64,000 bases of DNA, from assembly GCF_039539345.1 (NCBI RefSeq), contig NZ_BAABCY010000015.1, positions 1-64,000 on the forward strand. The letters are read 5' to 3'. Of the stretch, positions 16,185-25,046 are shown one piece after another. Numbering within the stretch: position 1 is the first letter of the stretch; each line of letters starts with the position of its first letter. The notes beneath the pieces were generated by a model. It was not told the DNA's origin. It saw only the letters and a program-made list of their open reading frames with translations, and did not search any database. The position numbers and the translations under genes are program-made. Origin of the DNA: Snuella lapsa. GTDB lineage: Bacteria > Bacteroidota > Bacteroidia > Flavobacteriales > Flavobacteriaceae.

Positions 16185-19100
16185 TTAGTTCTCAAATTTT
16201 AAATTTCCAACCTCAATCTCATCTTCTTCCTTGTCCAACCTTACAATAATAGTTTCCTTTTGTTCATTAGGTTTGGCGTAATTCGTAAATAAGGTTACTT
16301 TTAAAACTGTTGGTCCAGATATTTTCTGAACATTATCCGAAAAATAATCTACCATAACTTTGTAATTACCCCTTATTGCATTTTTAAGTATAAAGGATTC
16401 TGGACCATAGCCTTCGGTTAAATCTTCAGACATTCTTCCTCCAATTTTAGTTTTAGAGTGACTGAAGTATGCTTTTTCGTTATTAGGGTCAATCACCCAT
16501 AAATCAATATCGGTATCGTTATGATTCCAATCAATAACCACTCTCAGATCCAATGGCATTTTAGAAAATCGCTGCTGTTGCTCATCACTCAATTTAAGCT
16601 CATCCCCATATTTGGATACCAGTCGGGTTAATTCCATAAATGCGATATGCTCTATGCCATAGAAGCGCTCATCTTCATCCTTCTCCAATAAATCCCCATT
16701 GTAGATTTTATATAGCAAGTCAAAGCTTTTTCGGATGTCTCCCGTATGTTCATATGCTAAAGCCAAGTCTCTATAAGATTGTGGCTCTTCTGGCCTTAAA
16801 TCAAGAACTTTTTCATACACAAACACAGCTAAGCCATATTGTTTAAAGTATTCCAATTTATATGCCAATGCACGCATCAATTCATGATTATGAAGTTCGA
16901 CCTCAACAAGGTTACTTAAAACCCTAATGGCTAATTCAGGAGCATTTCTTTGATCAAAGAAATCTGAAACATCGAGAAAAAAGGAAGGACTGTTGGCATA
17001 TTTAATTCGTATATTCAAATAGGATTTGTATGCTGCTTCGATTGTCGATTCTCTATTCAAAATAGGAATATAGGGTGTATCTGGATTCCATGGTTTTAGT
17101 TCTATCTTTTCAGATATTTCTTCATTCAATTTATCAATAGCTTCTTGGTTTTTTTCTTTACCATCCTTAGTTACTATGATAATTAAACCATTACTGGCTC
17201 TTGAACCGTATAGAGAGGAGGCTGCTTCATTTTTTAATGTTTGAAGGGATTCTATATCTTCTGCTTTTAAGTTTGTTAAAGGATTCGTTTCTGAAACTAC
17301 GCCATCCACAATATAAAGTGGAGAATTATTGGCTATAGATGCATTACCTCTTATTGCAGTTTCAGAATCGTTGGATTCTTCTGTTACCTGTACTCCAGAA
17401 ACATGCCCAGCTAAAGATTGAGCAACTACAGTTGTAACAGAAGCTGTTACAGAGGCTCTTTTTTGAACGCCATAACCGACAACCACAACCTCATCCAGTG
17501 TCGAACTATCTTCTTCTAATTTGATGTTTATATTAGAATTTTCAGCAGTAATATTTTTTACTATATAACCAATATATGAAATCTCTAATTCCTCATTTTC
17601 TTCTGCGTTAATGATAAAATTACCATCAAAGTCTGTTTGGGTTCCCCGTGAAGTTCCTTTAACATAAATATTCGTTCCTGCTAATGGTATTCCTGAAGCG
17701 TCAAGCACTTGACCTCGAACCACTCGTTTTGTGGAGTCAACAAAAGTTCGATCTCTTTCTTGGTTTATTGGAGATGTGTTTTGCGAGCGAGAAGTTTCAC
17801 TTACATCGATATTGTCGGTGTTGGTATTTCTCTCTTGTTGGTTTTGTGTTGTTTTTTTATTTTCACTAATCTTTAGCGGAAATTTAGTAGCATACCACTT
17901 TTTAATATCCTCATAATCACCAAACAAATCGGTTCTTCTTTCTTGTATTTCTTCTTCGTTTTCAGCTTTAAGGTCGTCTAAATCTTTGATTCGTTGTTTA
18001 TACTCCTGTTTAAGTTCCTGTGGTGGTTCTATACGGTAACGCACATAATCTTCCAATCTATCCAATATAAGCATTGATGTATAATCTGAAATAAGATGAT
18101 GCTGTTTTGAATGCTCAATTATAAGCTCTCTATTTTGTTTTTTATCACGATTTAGGTCTTTAAGCTTTTGTTTGGCCCACAGACGTTTTACCAATTTGGA
18201 ACTTTCAGAAGCCCCAATAACAATTGGAATCCTCTGTGTGACTTTTCCACCATATCCAAATAAAAGTTCTATTTCCGTGTCTTTTGAAAACCTCCCTGTA
18301 ATTGAGAAATCATTAGTAATATTGGTGTTTGTATTTGGGTAAACTTCTGTGACAGAAGTATTATTTGCTATTCCTAAAAATTGGAAGGTTTCATGTTTTA
18401 AAAGTTGAAGTGCATCTTGGTGTTGAAGTCGAATTAGATTAATATAGTTGCCTCCAGAATTAGTGGCAATGGTGCTGAGGTTACTGTGATTAGCAGAGAC
18501 AATAGAATTAATCGTGTAAACCGGATTTTTATACTCTTTTGAGTAGATTCCTAAATTCGACAAGCAGTCTGAAAACAAAAGTGCTTCATCTGTATTCAGG
18601 TTTAAATTTTCAAAAAGGTTAAACGAAGTGCCGCCATCATAAGTAATAGTTTTGATATACTCCTTTAAACCTCTCCATTTTCCATTTCTAATTTTAAATA
18701 TAGTATTGGAATGAACTGCATTACTGAAATTTATAAAGGTTATATCTATATCCTCCAAATAGTTGATGTAATTCCCCAATAGTTTTAATTCTTCTTCTAA
18801 ATTTCGATTGCGCATGGAATAGGAAGCGTCCCAAAGAATAGTCACATTTTTTGGTTTTCCTTTTAATTTTAAATCAGGATTCAGGGTTTTGTTGATATAG
18901 AAATAGTCACTATAAGTTAGTATGTTTTCATGGCCAAACTTGTTTTGGATTTGAACAATTATCGGTTTATTCGGAATGCATCTTTTGTCCTCAAAATATG
19001 CCCTATACATATCCCCCTTTTTTCTGAAAAAGAAATTATTATAATCTATGTTTTCGATTGTCGGAGTTCTATTGGTATATGCTTCAATGGTCATTGAAAA

Positions 19101-19613
19101 CTGATCAATAGTCTCATTAAAACTTAAAGGCAGCTCATAAATGAGTCTTTCACCAGAAGTGAATAATTCTTGTTCATAAGTGATTACAATATGCTTATAT
19201 GATTTAGGCAGAATGGGATACACCCTGGCTTTATAATTATTGCCTTCTGTTTTTTCTAATAGCCCCGGATCTATATTTTGTCTCACTGTACTTTCATAGG
19301 CTACTCTTGCTAATTCTTTTTCAACTATTACGGCCTCACGTAGTTTTCCATTGACATCCATGGCAAAACGTGATACAGCTTGACCTTCCCCCAATGGAAA
19401 TACTAATTCACCTTCTAATGTTCTATCCAATCCATTATAAAAGCTCATGTCATAGGTAGTAGTTGCAGAGTTTCCCGTGATGTTTACACTAATCTTCAAC
19501 TGAGAAAGTTTTAGATTACTGGAATCATTTAAAATAACCTTTGGAGATTGTTGGGAAAATGCTAATGTAATCGTAAAAACAAATAAGAAGTGGATAATTA
19601 GTTTCATGGTCAT
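16185..19613 (-). CDS. VIT / vWA / TonB-plug / DUF2135 multidomain surface protein
   Basis: After a signal peptide (LIIHFLFVFTITLAFSQQ) come a VIT domain (about 25-150, with GLDRTLEGELVFPLGEG) and a von Willebrand A-like domain with a complete-looking MIDAS (DASYSM about 264, GGTSFN about 330, FSDCLS about 347). A carboxypeptidase-D-like regulatory domain follows (VVRGQVLDASGIPLAGTNIY about 630-715), then a TonB-receptor plug domain (VVVVGYGVQKRASVT through YGSRASNGLIIIVTKDG, about 715-815). After it lie TPR-like repeats (about 900-1000) and a C-terminal DUF2135 domain (VIDWNHNDTDIDLWVIDP). There is no beta-barrel after the plug, so it is not a transporter. It is probably a cell-surface or periplasmic adhesion or signalling protein. 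Either Met1 or Met3 could be the start. Confidence 0.75.
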   Translation of the reverse strand: MTMKLIIHFLFVFTITLAFSQQSPKVILNDSSNLKLSQLKISVNITGNSATTTYDMSFYNGLDRTLEGELVFPLGEGQAVSRFAMDVNGKLREAVIVEKELARVAYESTVRQNIDPGLLEKTEGNNYKARVYPILPKSYKHIVITYEQELFTSGERLIYELPLSFNETIDQFSMTIEAYTNRTPTIENIDYNNFFFRKKGDMYRAYFEDKRCIPNKPIIVQIQNKFGHENILTYSDYFYINKTLNPDLKLKGKPKNVTILWDASYSMRNRNLEEELKLLGNYINYLEDIDITFINFSNAVHSNTIFKIRNGKWRGLKEYIKTITYDGGTSFNLFENLNLNTDEALLFSDCLSNLGIYSKEYKNPVYTINSIVSANHSNLSTIATNSGGNYINLIRLQHQDALQLLKHETFQFLGIANNTSVTEVYPNTNTNITNDFSITGRFSKDTEIELLFGYGGKVTQRIPIVIGASESSKLVKRLWAKQKLKDLNRDKKQNRELIIEHSKQHHLISDYTSMLILDRLEDYVRYRIEPPQELKQEYKQRIKDLDDLKAENEEEIQERRTDLFGDYEDIKKWYATKFPLKISENKKTTQNQQERNTNTDNIDVSETSRSQNTSPINQERDRTFVDSTKRVVRGQVLDASGIPLAGTNIYVKGTSRGTQTDFDGNFIINAEENEELEISYIGYIVKNITAENSNINIKLEEDSSTLDEVVVVGYGVQKRASVTASVTTVVAQSLAGHVSGVQVTEESNDSETAIRGNASIANNSPLYIVDGVVSETNPLTNLKAEDIESLQTLKNEAASSLYGSRASNGLIIIVTKDGKEKNQEAIDKLNEEISEKIELKPWNPDTPYIPILNRESTIEAAYKSYLNIRIKYANSPSFFLDVSDFFDQRNAPELAIRVLSNLVEVELHNHELMRALAYKLEYFKQYGLAVFVYEKVLDLRPEEPQSYRDLALAYEHTGDIRKSFDLLYKIYNGDLLEKDEDERFYGIEHIAFMELTRLVSKYGDELKLSDEQQQRFSKMPLDLRVVIDWNHNDTDIDLWVIDPNNEKAYFSHSKTKIGGRMSEDLTEGYGPESFILKNAIRGNYKVMVDYFSDNVQKISGPTVLKVTLFTNYAKPNEQKETIIVRLDKEEDEIEVGNLKFEN

Positions 19614-19635
19614 GTTAATTTATTGAATTAAATCC

Positions 19636-19773
19636 CTATAATTTTCCACTGATAAAAAGGACAATGAGCAAAGAGACCTTTTGATAGGGTAATATTTTTC
19701 CATAGTCTTTATCAACATCATCCAGCATAAAGTTTCGAAACCAGGTGTTAAGGGCTTTTATAAATTCTATCAT
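19636..19773 (-). CDS. Possible small protein, 45 aa
   Basis: A 45-codon frame from ATG at 19773 to TAG at 19636 encodes MIEFIKALNTWFRNFMLDDV followed by DKDYGKILPYQKVSLLIVLF and a short tail. It has an amphipathic start and a hydrophobic end. A 26-codon frame ends in an overlapping ATGA just upstream. This could be a small membrane-associated peptide or a remnant of a longer gene. No homology is recognised. Confidence 0.25.
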   Translation of the reverse strand: MIEFIKALNTWFRNFMLDDVDKDYGKILPYQKVSLLIVLFISGKL

Positions 19774-19853
19774 TGGTTAAGATTTTCTGGTAATTTATAT
19801 ACAATGTTCAGGAATAATGGCGGCTGCATTTCGATTGTGTTGTAGTGCATTTT

Positions 19854-20390
19854 TTATTTTAATTCAGTTTTAGTTTTTCCGTTTATTGTCAAGTATTTAA
19901 CTTTTTTTAAATCTTCAAATTCCATAATCCTGAGTTTGTATGTTAATTCAAATGGACAGGTACAAGAACAATACATACCATAATTATGAAAAATTAAATC
20001 CAAAGTATTACCATTTTCAACACTTATATCAGCGAGGAAATCTTGGCAACAATTAGTGTAAGCAAGTATTGTTATATTCCATTCCTCTTTACTTTTTCCA
20101 ATTCTAATGACTTTGTTTGGTTGGGGCATTTCACTTTCTCGACAGCCCTTAACATTAAAACTCTCAAAGAAAATCCCATAGCCTTTTGCTCCTTGTTGAT
20201 TGGAGGTTTGGGTTAAAATATCATTCCCGATTAAAATATTGCGTGCATTGGGAGTTTCAAATACTATTGTGTCGGTCTTGTAAACTGCCTTCTCAGGATA
20301 ATGCTTTATATTCTTCCGTATAAAGACCGTATCGTTTTGTCCGAAACAAGTTATTGATAAAAGTAAAAGAGTTAGTTTTAAATATCTCAT
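19854..20390 (-). CDS. Secreted hypothetical protein, 178 aa
   Basis: The first 17 residues (MRYLKLTLLLLSITCFG) form a signal peptide, with the cleavage expected before QND. The mature part is beta-rich and contains six or more cysteines, including a CCQDF motif and a CSCTCPFELTY cluster (about 148-158), so disulfides are likely. Exported location fits. No family is recognised. It lies upstream of, and in the same direction as, the VIT-domain gene but is 240 bases away. Confidence 0.55.
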   Translation of the reverse strand: MRYLKLTLLLLSITCFGQNDTVFIRKNIKHYPEKAVYKTDTIVFETPNARNILIGNDILTQTSNQQGAKGYGIFFESFNVKGCRESEMPQPNKVIRIGKSKEEWNITILAYTNCCQDFLADISVENGNTLDLIFHNYGMYCSCTCPFELTYKLRIMEFEDLKKVKYLTINGKTKTELK

Positions 20391-20845
20391 TTTTCTAAAG
20401 CATAAAAACGGAACTGTCAGTTACAGAGTTATATACTAATTTTCGGTTTAGAAATGCCATTACATTTTTCATTTGAGGAATTTAGTGGTAATGTTCAAAG
20501 TGTAATTTACAAGTTTAATTCATAGAGTTAAATCTTCTGTAAAATAATATTCAGTCCAAGAATTCACTGTGTACTAATATAATGAATATGTAATATAATT
20601 CTTCTTTAATTTGAAATTATTTACCTTTATTGTTACTATTAGAAATAAGCATTACATTTTAAATGCCTTCATTAGCAAAACTATTATAGCCTTCTTTAGT
20701 TGTTATCAAACTGTCTAAATAGTTTGACTCATGAAATTCAGCTATTTTCTTAATTTTTTAATAGATAACCAAAATTAACGGTTTTTTAAGACGTAATTTA
20801 AAATAAAAAGCAGACCTTCGAACTTATTTAATTTGTGAGAAAAAT
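20391..20845. other. 455-base divergent intergenic region
   Basis: Very AT-rich spacer between the secreted hypothetical gene (minus) and the coiled-coil gene (plus). It should hold both promoters, but no convincing TAnnTTTG element with a -33 TTTG was found. No hairpin of note and no ORF. Confidence 0.4.
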
Positions 20846-21283
20846 ATGTTAAATAAAGAATTAATTCCTACTACAAGAATACAAGAAAACATTAAGCGTA
20901 CAATAACTGAATTAAAAAACACCAAACTTGAATATGTTGAAGTTAAGCTCAAAAAACAAAAGGAGGTAACGGATCTAAAAAAATCCATAAACAATCTTAC
21001 ACATAAAAAGAAAAATTGTGAACTCGAAAAAGCAAAACGGGCCAAACTACGCCTAGAATTGATTGATATAGAGAATCATATAAATGAAATTAATCTTAAG
21101 ATTGAAGCCAAAAGAATACTGCTAAACCCTGAAAATAATTTATTAAAACAGATTTCAATTATGAAAGATAATTATAAAAGCTTTTCAAAAGACGAACGAC
21201 GTATTCCAAATTTAAGGGCAATGGCTTATGAGGTGTCAAAAGAATTAGACGAGATTATAAAACACGTATCAGCCGTTTATTAG
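20846..21283 (+). CDS. Coiled-coil hypothetical protein, 145 aa
   Basis: Almost the whole chain (about 10-95) is predicted coiled coil, dense in Lys, Glu, Leu and Ile with no signal peptide, for example VEVKLKKQKEVTDLKKSINN and LRLELIDIENHINEINLKIE. The C-terminal 45 residues (SKDERRIPNLRAMAYEVSKE) are a separate helix pair. A cytoplasmic structural or regulatory role is possible. It stands alone between two long non-coding stretches. No family is recognised. Confidence 0.55.
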   Translation: MLNKELIPTTRIQENIKRTITELKNTKLEYVEVKLKKQKEVTDLKKSINNLTHKKKNCELEKAKRAKLRLELIDIENHINEINLKIEAKRILLNPENNLLKQISIMKDNYKSFSKDERRIPNLRAMAYEVSKELDEIIKHVSAVY

Positions 21284-21309
21284 TGTACCCAATACTTAAA
21301 ACTAAACCA

Positions 21310-21330
21310 CTATGGACTGAAAGTCCATAG
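21310..21330. repeat. Perfect 9-bp hairpin
   Basis: CTATGGACT (21310-21318) and AGTCCATAG (21322-21330) are perfect inverted repeats around a GAA loop, 27 bases after the coiled-coil gene. It may terminate that gene, although no U-tract follows directly. It could also be the foot of a decayed mobile element. Confidence 0.5.
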
Positions 21331-21483
21331 GTTTGTTACACATATGAGTTGTTCGATTATATAAAACTCACAATAGCTGAGCCATTTCTTGATATTTAAA
21401 CCTTCCATTTTATGCAATTCAAGAACCTGTTTACAAACTGGAGGTGACGCAGTTATTATTTTACTTAGTCTTTTGGAACGCAT
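21310..21483 (-). CDS. Possible 57-aa frame or remnant
   Basis: ATG at 21483 opens a 57-codon frame (MRSKRLSKIITASPPVCKQV, then LELHKMEGLNIKKWLSYCEF) ending TAG inside the hairpin at 21310. It is the only open frame of note in the 480-base gap between the coiled-coil gene and the response regulator. The basic, helical composition could be a fragment of a DNA-binding or transposase protein. Translation is unproven. Confidence 0.2.
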   Translation of the reverse strand: MRSKRLSKIITASPPVCKQVLELHKMEGLNIKKWLSYCEFYIIEQLICVTNLWTFSP

Positions 21484-21484
21484 T

Positions 21485-21685
21485 TTAGGAAGAGTCGTTG
21501 CTTCCTAAGTATCCTCTATAAAACAAGTGCAAAGGTTAAAATTAAAAAATCACTAAGTTTACTTGAGCGGCCTTTTTGTTTTTAGAATAGTCCCTCAGAT
21601 TCACTGTTCTTCTTTTTTGACTCTACAACTTTTAAATTGACCATAAATTTCTAAGGAAACACCTTAACAAATTCAAGGCGTTTCC
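21485..21685. repeat. Two further hairpins in the 484-base gap before the response regulator
   Basis: TTAGGAAG (21485-21492) pairs with CTTCCTAA (21501-21508). GGAAACACCTT (21655-21665) pairs with AAGGCGTTTCC (21675-21685) with one mismatch in eleven. Together with the hairpin at 21310 they make this gap unusually structured. The rest of 21284-21767 is AT-rich and shows nothing else. Confidence 0.4.
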
Positions 21686-21767
21686 CTCACACTGTTTCGT
21701 ACAAACCTAATAGATTAGCCCCGTTTGCTAAAATCCAGCAAATAGCACATTATAAATCGTTATTGTT

Positions 21768-22319
21768 ATGATTCAACCGTTAAATGTTCTCATCATAGAA
21801 AATTACCCCATTATCATTGAAGCTTATAAAATGGCTCTAAACCAAACTGCTTCAGGAAACAACACATTCGAATTTAATATAGATATTGCTCATGATTATA
21901 TTGCTGCCGACATAAAAATTAATGAAACATTACAGGAAGCTCCTTATGATATGGTTCTATTAGACTACAATTTACATAGTACCAATAGACCCGAAATACC
22001 ATCGGGGATTGACCTGGGAATTAAAATAAAACAACTAAATCCTCGTACAAAATTCATCATTTTAACATCTGAAGATGATGACCGAAAACTTTACAACAAC
22101 ATTAAAATGCTAAAACCTCATGGTTTTTTAATTAAAAATGACTTTTTGTATGAAGATTTAATACAGGCTTTAACGAATGTACTTCATGGTATGCATTACT
22201 ACAGCAACATCGTTAGCAATATTTTAAGAAATTATAAGTCTGACCAAATTATATTAGATATGGTAGATAATAACGCTTTTAATGATTTGCTTACTGAAGC
22301 AGAAATAAAGCTTTTATAA
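21768..22319 (+). pseudogene. Response regulator truncated before its HTH domain
   Basis: Residues 1-150 form a receiver domain. The phosphoacceptor lies in VLLDYNLHS (about Asp65), with Thr in FIILTSEDDD and Lys in HGFLIKND. The acidic pocket reads IIENYP, so one acidic residue is replaced by Asn. The protein then has LLTEAEIKLL, which is how the LuxR-type HTH begins in this group, and stops. Compare the intact regulator at 43175, which continues as LTKTEIKILFKISENLSTQE. No HTH is found downstream in any frame before the next terminator. It is therefore a C-terminally truncated gene, possibly still expressed as a receiver-only protein. No kinase is adjacent. Confidence 0.65.
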
Positions 22320-22396
22320 TATAATTCTACTTCTTTCTAAAATCATTTTGTTAATATAACAATAACTCACGCACAGCTTCCAAACCATTTATATAT

Positions 22397-22434
22397 ATAA
22401 CAAAAGCAATGTGAAAACACATTGCTTTTGTTAT
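22397..22434. terminator. Bidirectional terminator between convergent genes
   Basis: A perfect 17-bp inverted repeat, ATAACAAAAGCAATGTG (22397-22413) and its complement (22418-22434), flanks an AAAA loop. It sits between the truncated response regulator (plus) and trxB (minus), with A/T-rich ends giving a U-tract on both strands. Confidence 0.85.
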
Positions 22435-22456
22435 ATTCAAAACTAGGTTAATTATT

Positions 22457-23419
22457 TTAAACGTGAACCTCAGCTTCCTTAGCTGCCAAATACCGTTCTG
22501 CATCCAATGCTGCCATACAACCGGTACCTGCTGCCGTCACTGCCTGGCGGTACACGTGGTCGGCCGCATCGCCCGATACAAAAACACCCTCTACATTGGT
22601 CCTAGAGGTACCTGGTACATTAATAATATAGCCCGTTTCATCCAGTTCCAAATAGTCCTTAAAGATATCGGTGTTGGGCTTATGCCCTATAGCAACGAAA
22701 AAGCCTGTGGCGGGTATCTCGCTAACAGCTCCTGTGACATTGTTCTTTACGCGAACGCCCGTTACCACCTGACCGTCACCTAAAACCTCATCGGTATTGG
22801 TGTTGAAAAGGATATCGATGTTCTCGGTGTTCCTTACCCTGGCCTCCATGATCTTGGAGGCTCTAAACTCGTCCCTGCGGACAAGCATGGTCACCTTCTT
22901 ACATAGCTTCGAGAGGTAGTGCGCCTCTTCGCATGCCGAATCGCCTGCCCCTACGATCACCACTTCCTGGTTGCGGTAGAAAAAACCGTCGCACACCGCA
23001 CAGGCCGAAACACCGCCGCCCAACTTCAAATACTTTTGCTCGGATTCCAACCCAAGGTACTTGGCCGAGGCCCCGGTAGAAATGATAACCGTATCACAAT
23101 GGATCTCCTTGGTGTCGTTTACCCATACCTTATGGACGGGGCCTGAAAAGTCTACCTTTGTCACCCAGCCGTCTCGCACGTCGGTATCGAAGCGCTCCGC
23201 CTGCTTTTGCAGCTCAAGCATCATCTCCGGACCGGTAACGCCATCGGGGTAACCGGGAAAGTTCTCTACCTCGTTCGTTGTTGTTAATTGGCCTCCCGGT
23301 TGGGTGCCCTGGTACAGTACAGGCGACATATTGGCCCGTGCCGCATAGATCGCAGCGGTATAGCCCGCTGGTCCCGAACCTATGATTAAGCATTTTACAT
23401 GTTCTATTGTTTCTGACAT
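22457..23419 (-). CDS. trxB: Thioredoxin-disulfide reductase
   Basis: This is a 320-residue flavoprotein that transfers electrons from NADPH to thioredoxin. The N-terminal FAD-binding motif is GSGPAGYTAAIYAARAN (about 14-30). The redox centre is CAVCDG (about 140), the NADPH-binding motif is GAGDSACEEAHYL (about 163), and the C-terminal FAD motif is GVFVSGDAAD (about 285). Length is standard. The base composition is unlike the neighbours: hand counts over three 60-base lines gave 98 G or C in 180, versus 50 in 120 within the adjacent gene. This suggests acquisition from a GC-richer relative. It is followed by a strong terminator, and a thin 12-base gap separates it from the upstream aminotransferase gene. 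Confidence 0.95.
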   Translation of the reverse strand: MSETIEHVKCLIIGSGPAGYTAAIYAARANMSPVLYQGTQPGGQLTTTNEVENFPGYPDGVTGPEMMLELQKQAERFDTDVRDGWVTKVDFSGPVHKVWVNDTKEIHCDTVIISTGASAKYLGLESEQKYLKLGGGVSACAVCDGFFYRNQEVVIVGAGDSACEEAHYLSKLCKKVTMLVRRDEFRASKIMEARVRNTENIDILFNTNTDEVLGDGQVVTGVRVKNNVTGAVSEIPATGFFVAIGHKPNTDIFKDYLELDETGYIINVPGTSRTNVEGVFVSGDAADHVYRQAVTAAGTGCMAALDAERYLAAKEAEVHV

Positions 23420-23431
23420 AACCTTTAAATA

Positions 23432-24946
23432 TTATAAGTTAAACCATGTTTTAGTAATTTCCTTTTCTACTACTTTGTTACCTTTATGGATAAATTCATT
23501 TTTCGATGCATTATATTCATAATCTGCCTCCCAAACCTTTATGTTTTTGGCCACCTGTTTAATCGCATTACATATAAAATCAATTTCATCGTTGGTCATC
23601 GTTGGATGGATCGACATACGTATCCATCCCGGTCTTTCAATCAGGCATCCTTCTAAAATCTTTTGTTCAATGGCTTTTGATTTTGGTAAATCAACGTTGA
23701 GCAAGAAGTGTCCATAAGTACCAGCACAAGAACATCCACCCCTGGTTTGAACCCCAAAACGATCGTTCAATAACTTTACGACCAAATTATAATGTGCATC
23801 GTCAATATAGAATGAAAACACACCTAAACGATCTATCTGCTTTTCTGCAAGAATATGCAAGTTCTTAATCTTAGAAAGTGCTTTAAATATGCGCTTGTTC
23901 AATTCATGTTCACGATCTAAAATTTGCTTTACGCCCATTTGCTCTTTTAAACGAACGGCCAATGCAATACGAATGGCCTGCAAAAACCCTGGAGTACCAC
24001 CGTCCTCACGGGTTTCGATATCATCTATATAATCATGGTCTCCCCATGGATTCGTATAGGACACTGTACCACCTCCTGGGTTATCGGGAACCATGTTCTT
24101 ATATAGTTTCTTATTAAAGATAAGTACACCCGATGCTCCTGGACCTCCTAAAAATTTATGTGGTGAAAAAGTAATAGCATCCAAATATTCCTCATCATTT
24201 TCAGGATGCATATCTATTGTAACATAGGGAGCCGAACAGGCAAAATCAACAAAACACAACCCATTATATTTATGTACTAGTCCAGCAATCTTATGATAAT
24301 CAGTTTTTATTCCTGTAACATTAGAACAGGCCGTTACCGAAGCTATTTTTATTGGACAATCGGCATGCTTTTGCAACAAAGCTTCAAAGCTTTTCAAACA
24401 AATAAGGCCTTCACTATTGCAAGGAATCACTTCTACCCTAGCTATTGTTTCCAACCATGAGGTTTGATTGGAATGGTGTTCCATATGAGAAATAAACACA
24501 ATAGGACGTAATGTTTCAGGTACCTGAGTATAATCTTTGAGGTTCTCGGACACCTTTAAACCTAAAATACGTTGAAACTTATTAATTGCACCTGTCATTC
24601 CTGTTCCAACTGTAATCAACACATCATCCCCAGAGGCATTAACGTGTTTTTTAATAATATTTCTTGCGTCATGGTAAGCCATGGTCATGGCCGATCCCGT
24701 AATTGAGGTCTCGGTATGGGTATTTGCTACATATGGTCCTATCTCATGATGCAATTTGTCTTCTATTTGCTTATAAAGCCTGCCACTAGCTGTCCAATCG
24801 GAATAAATTATTTTTTGTTTACCATAAGGGGAAGTAAACTCTTGGTCAATTCCAACAATGTTATCTCTAAATGGTTTAAAATAGGATTCCAGATTTGAAC
24901 TTTTAGTTTTTTTGAAAACGTTTTTAAGAGTATTGAGTGCATTCAT
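23432..24946 (-). CDS. Class V aminotransferase / cysteine desulfurase-like PLP enzyme
   Basis: A 504-residue fold-type I PLP enzyme. The PLP lysine is in DAITFSPHKFLGGPGASGVL (about Lys274). The cofactor-phosphate region has VGTGMTGAINKF, and a His-rich stretch EHHSNQTSWLE (about 156-166) is typical of the SufS/IscS-like group. A cysteine cluster TRGGCSCAGTYG (about 403-414) matches the active-site loop position of desulfurases. It is longer than SufS by about 90 residues. Substrate is uncertain: it may act on cysteine or selenocysteine or be a different class V member. It shares direction with trxB but has ordinary AT-rich composition. Confidence 0.75.
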   Translation of the reverse strand: MNALNTLKNVFKKTKSSNLESYFKPFRDNIVGIDQEFTSPYGKQKIIYSDWTASGRLYKQIEDKLHHEIGPYVANTHTETSITGSAMTMAYHDARNIIKKHVNASGDDVLITVGTGMTGAINKFQRILGLKVSENLKDYTQVPETLRPIVFISHMEHHSNQTSWLETIARVEVIPCNSEGLICLKSFEALLQKHADCPIKIASVTACSNVTGIKTDYHKIAGLVHKYNGLCFVDFACSAPYVTIDMHPENDEEYLDAITFSPHKFLGGPGASGVLIFNKKLYKNMVPDNPGGGTVSYTNPWGDHDYIDDIETREDGGTPGFLQAIRIALAVRLKEQMGVKQILDREHELNKRIFKALSKIKNLHILAEKQIDRLGVFSFYIDDAHYNLVVKLLNDRFGVQTRGGCSCAGTYGHFLLNVDLPKSKAIEQKILEGCLIERPGWIRMSIHPTMTNDEIDFICNAIKQVAKNIKVWEADYEYNASKNEFIHKGNKVVEKEITKTWFNL

Positions 24947-25046
24947 AGTTTAAAAATTAACAAAGAATCACTTTAATACTTTTAAGGTATAAATTGTATT
25001 AAAGCAATTCTTTTCACTAAAACAATCAACTAAAACTATTTATCGT

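Noticed and set aside
20824..21045. 73-codon minus-strand frame over the coiled-coil gene
   Set aside because: Phe/Ser-rich mirror image of a Lys/Glu-rich coding strand, so an artefact of composition.
21284..21767. Missing HTH of the response regulator displaced by a frameshift
   Set aside because: Neither the gap before the gene nor the sequence after 22319 encodes an HTH in any frame up to the terminator, so a simple frameshift does not explain the loss.
22463..22783. Open frame antisense to trxB
   Set aside because: Overlaps the well-supported trxB on the other strand, with no domain or start signal. It results from the high GC content.
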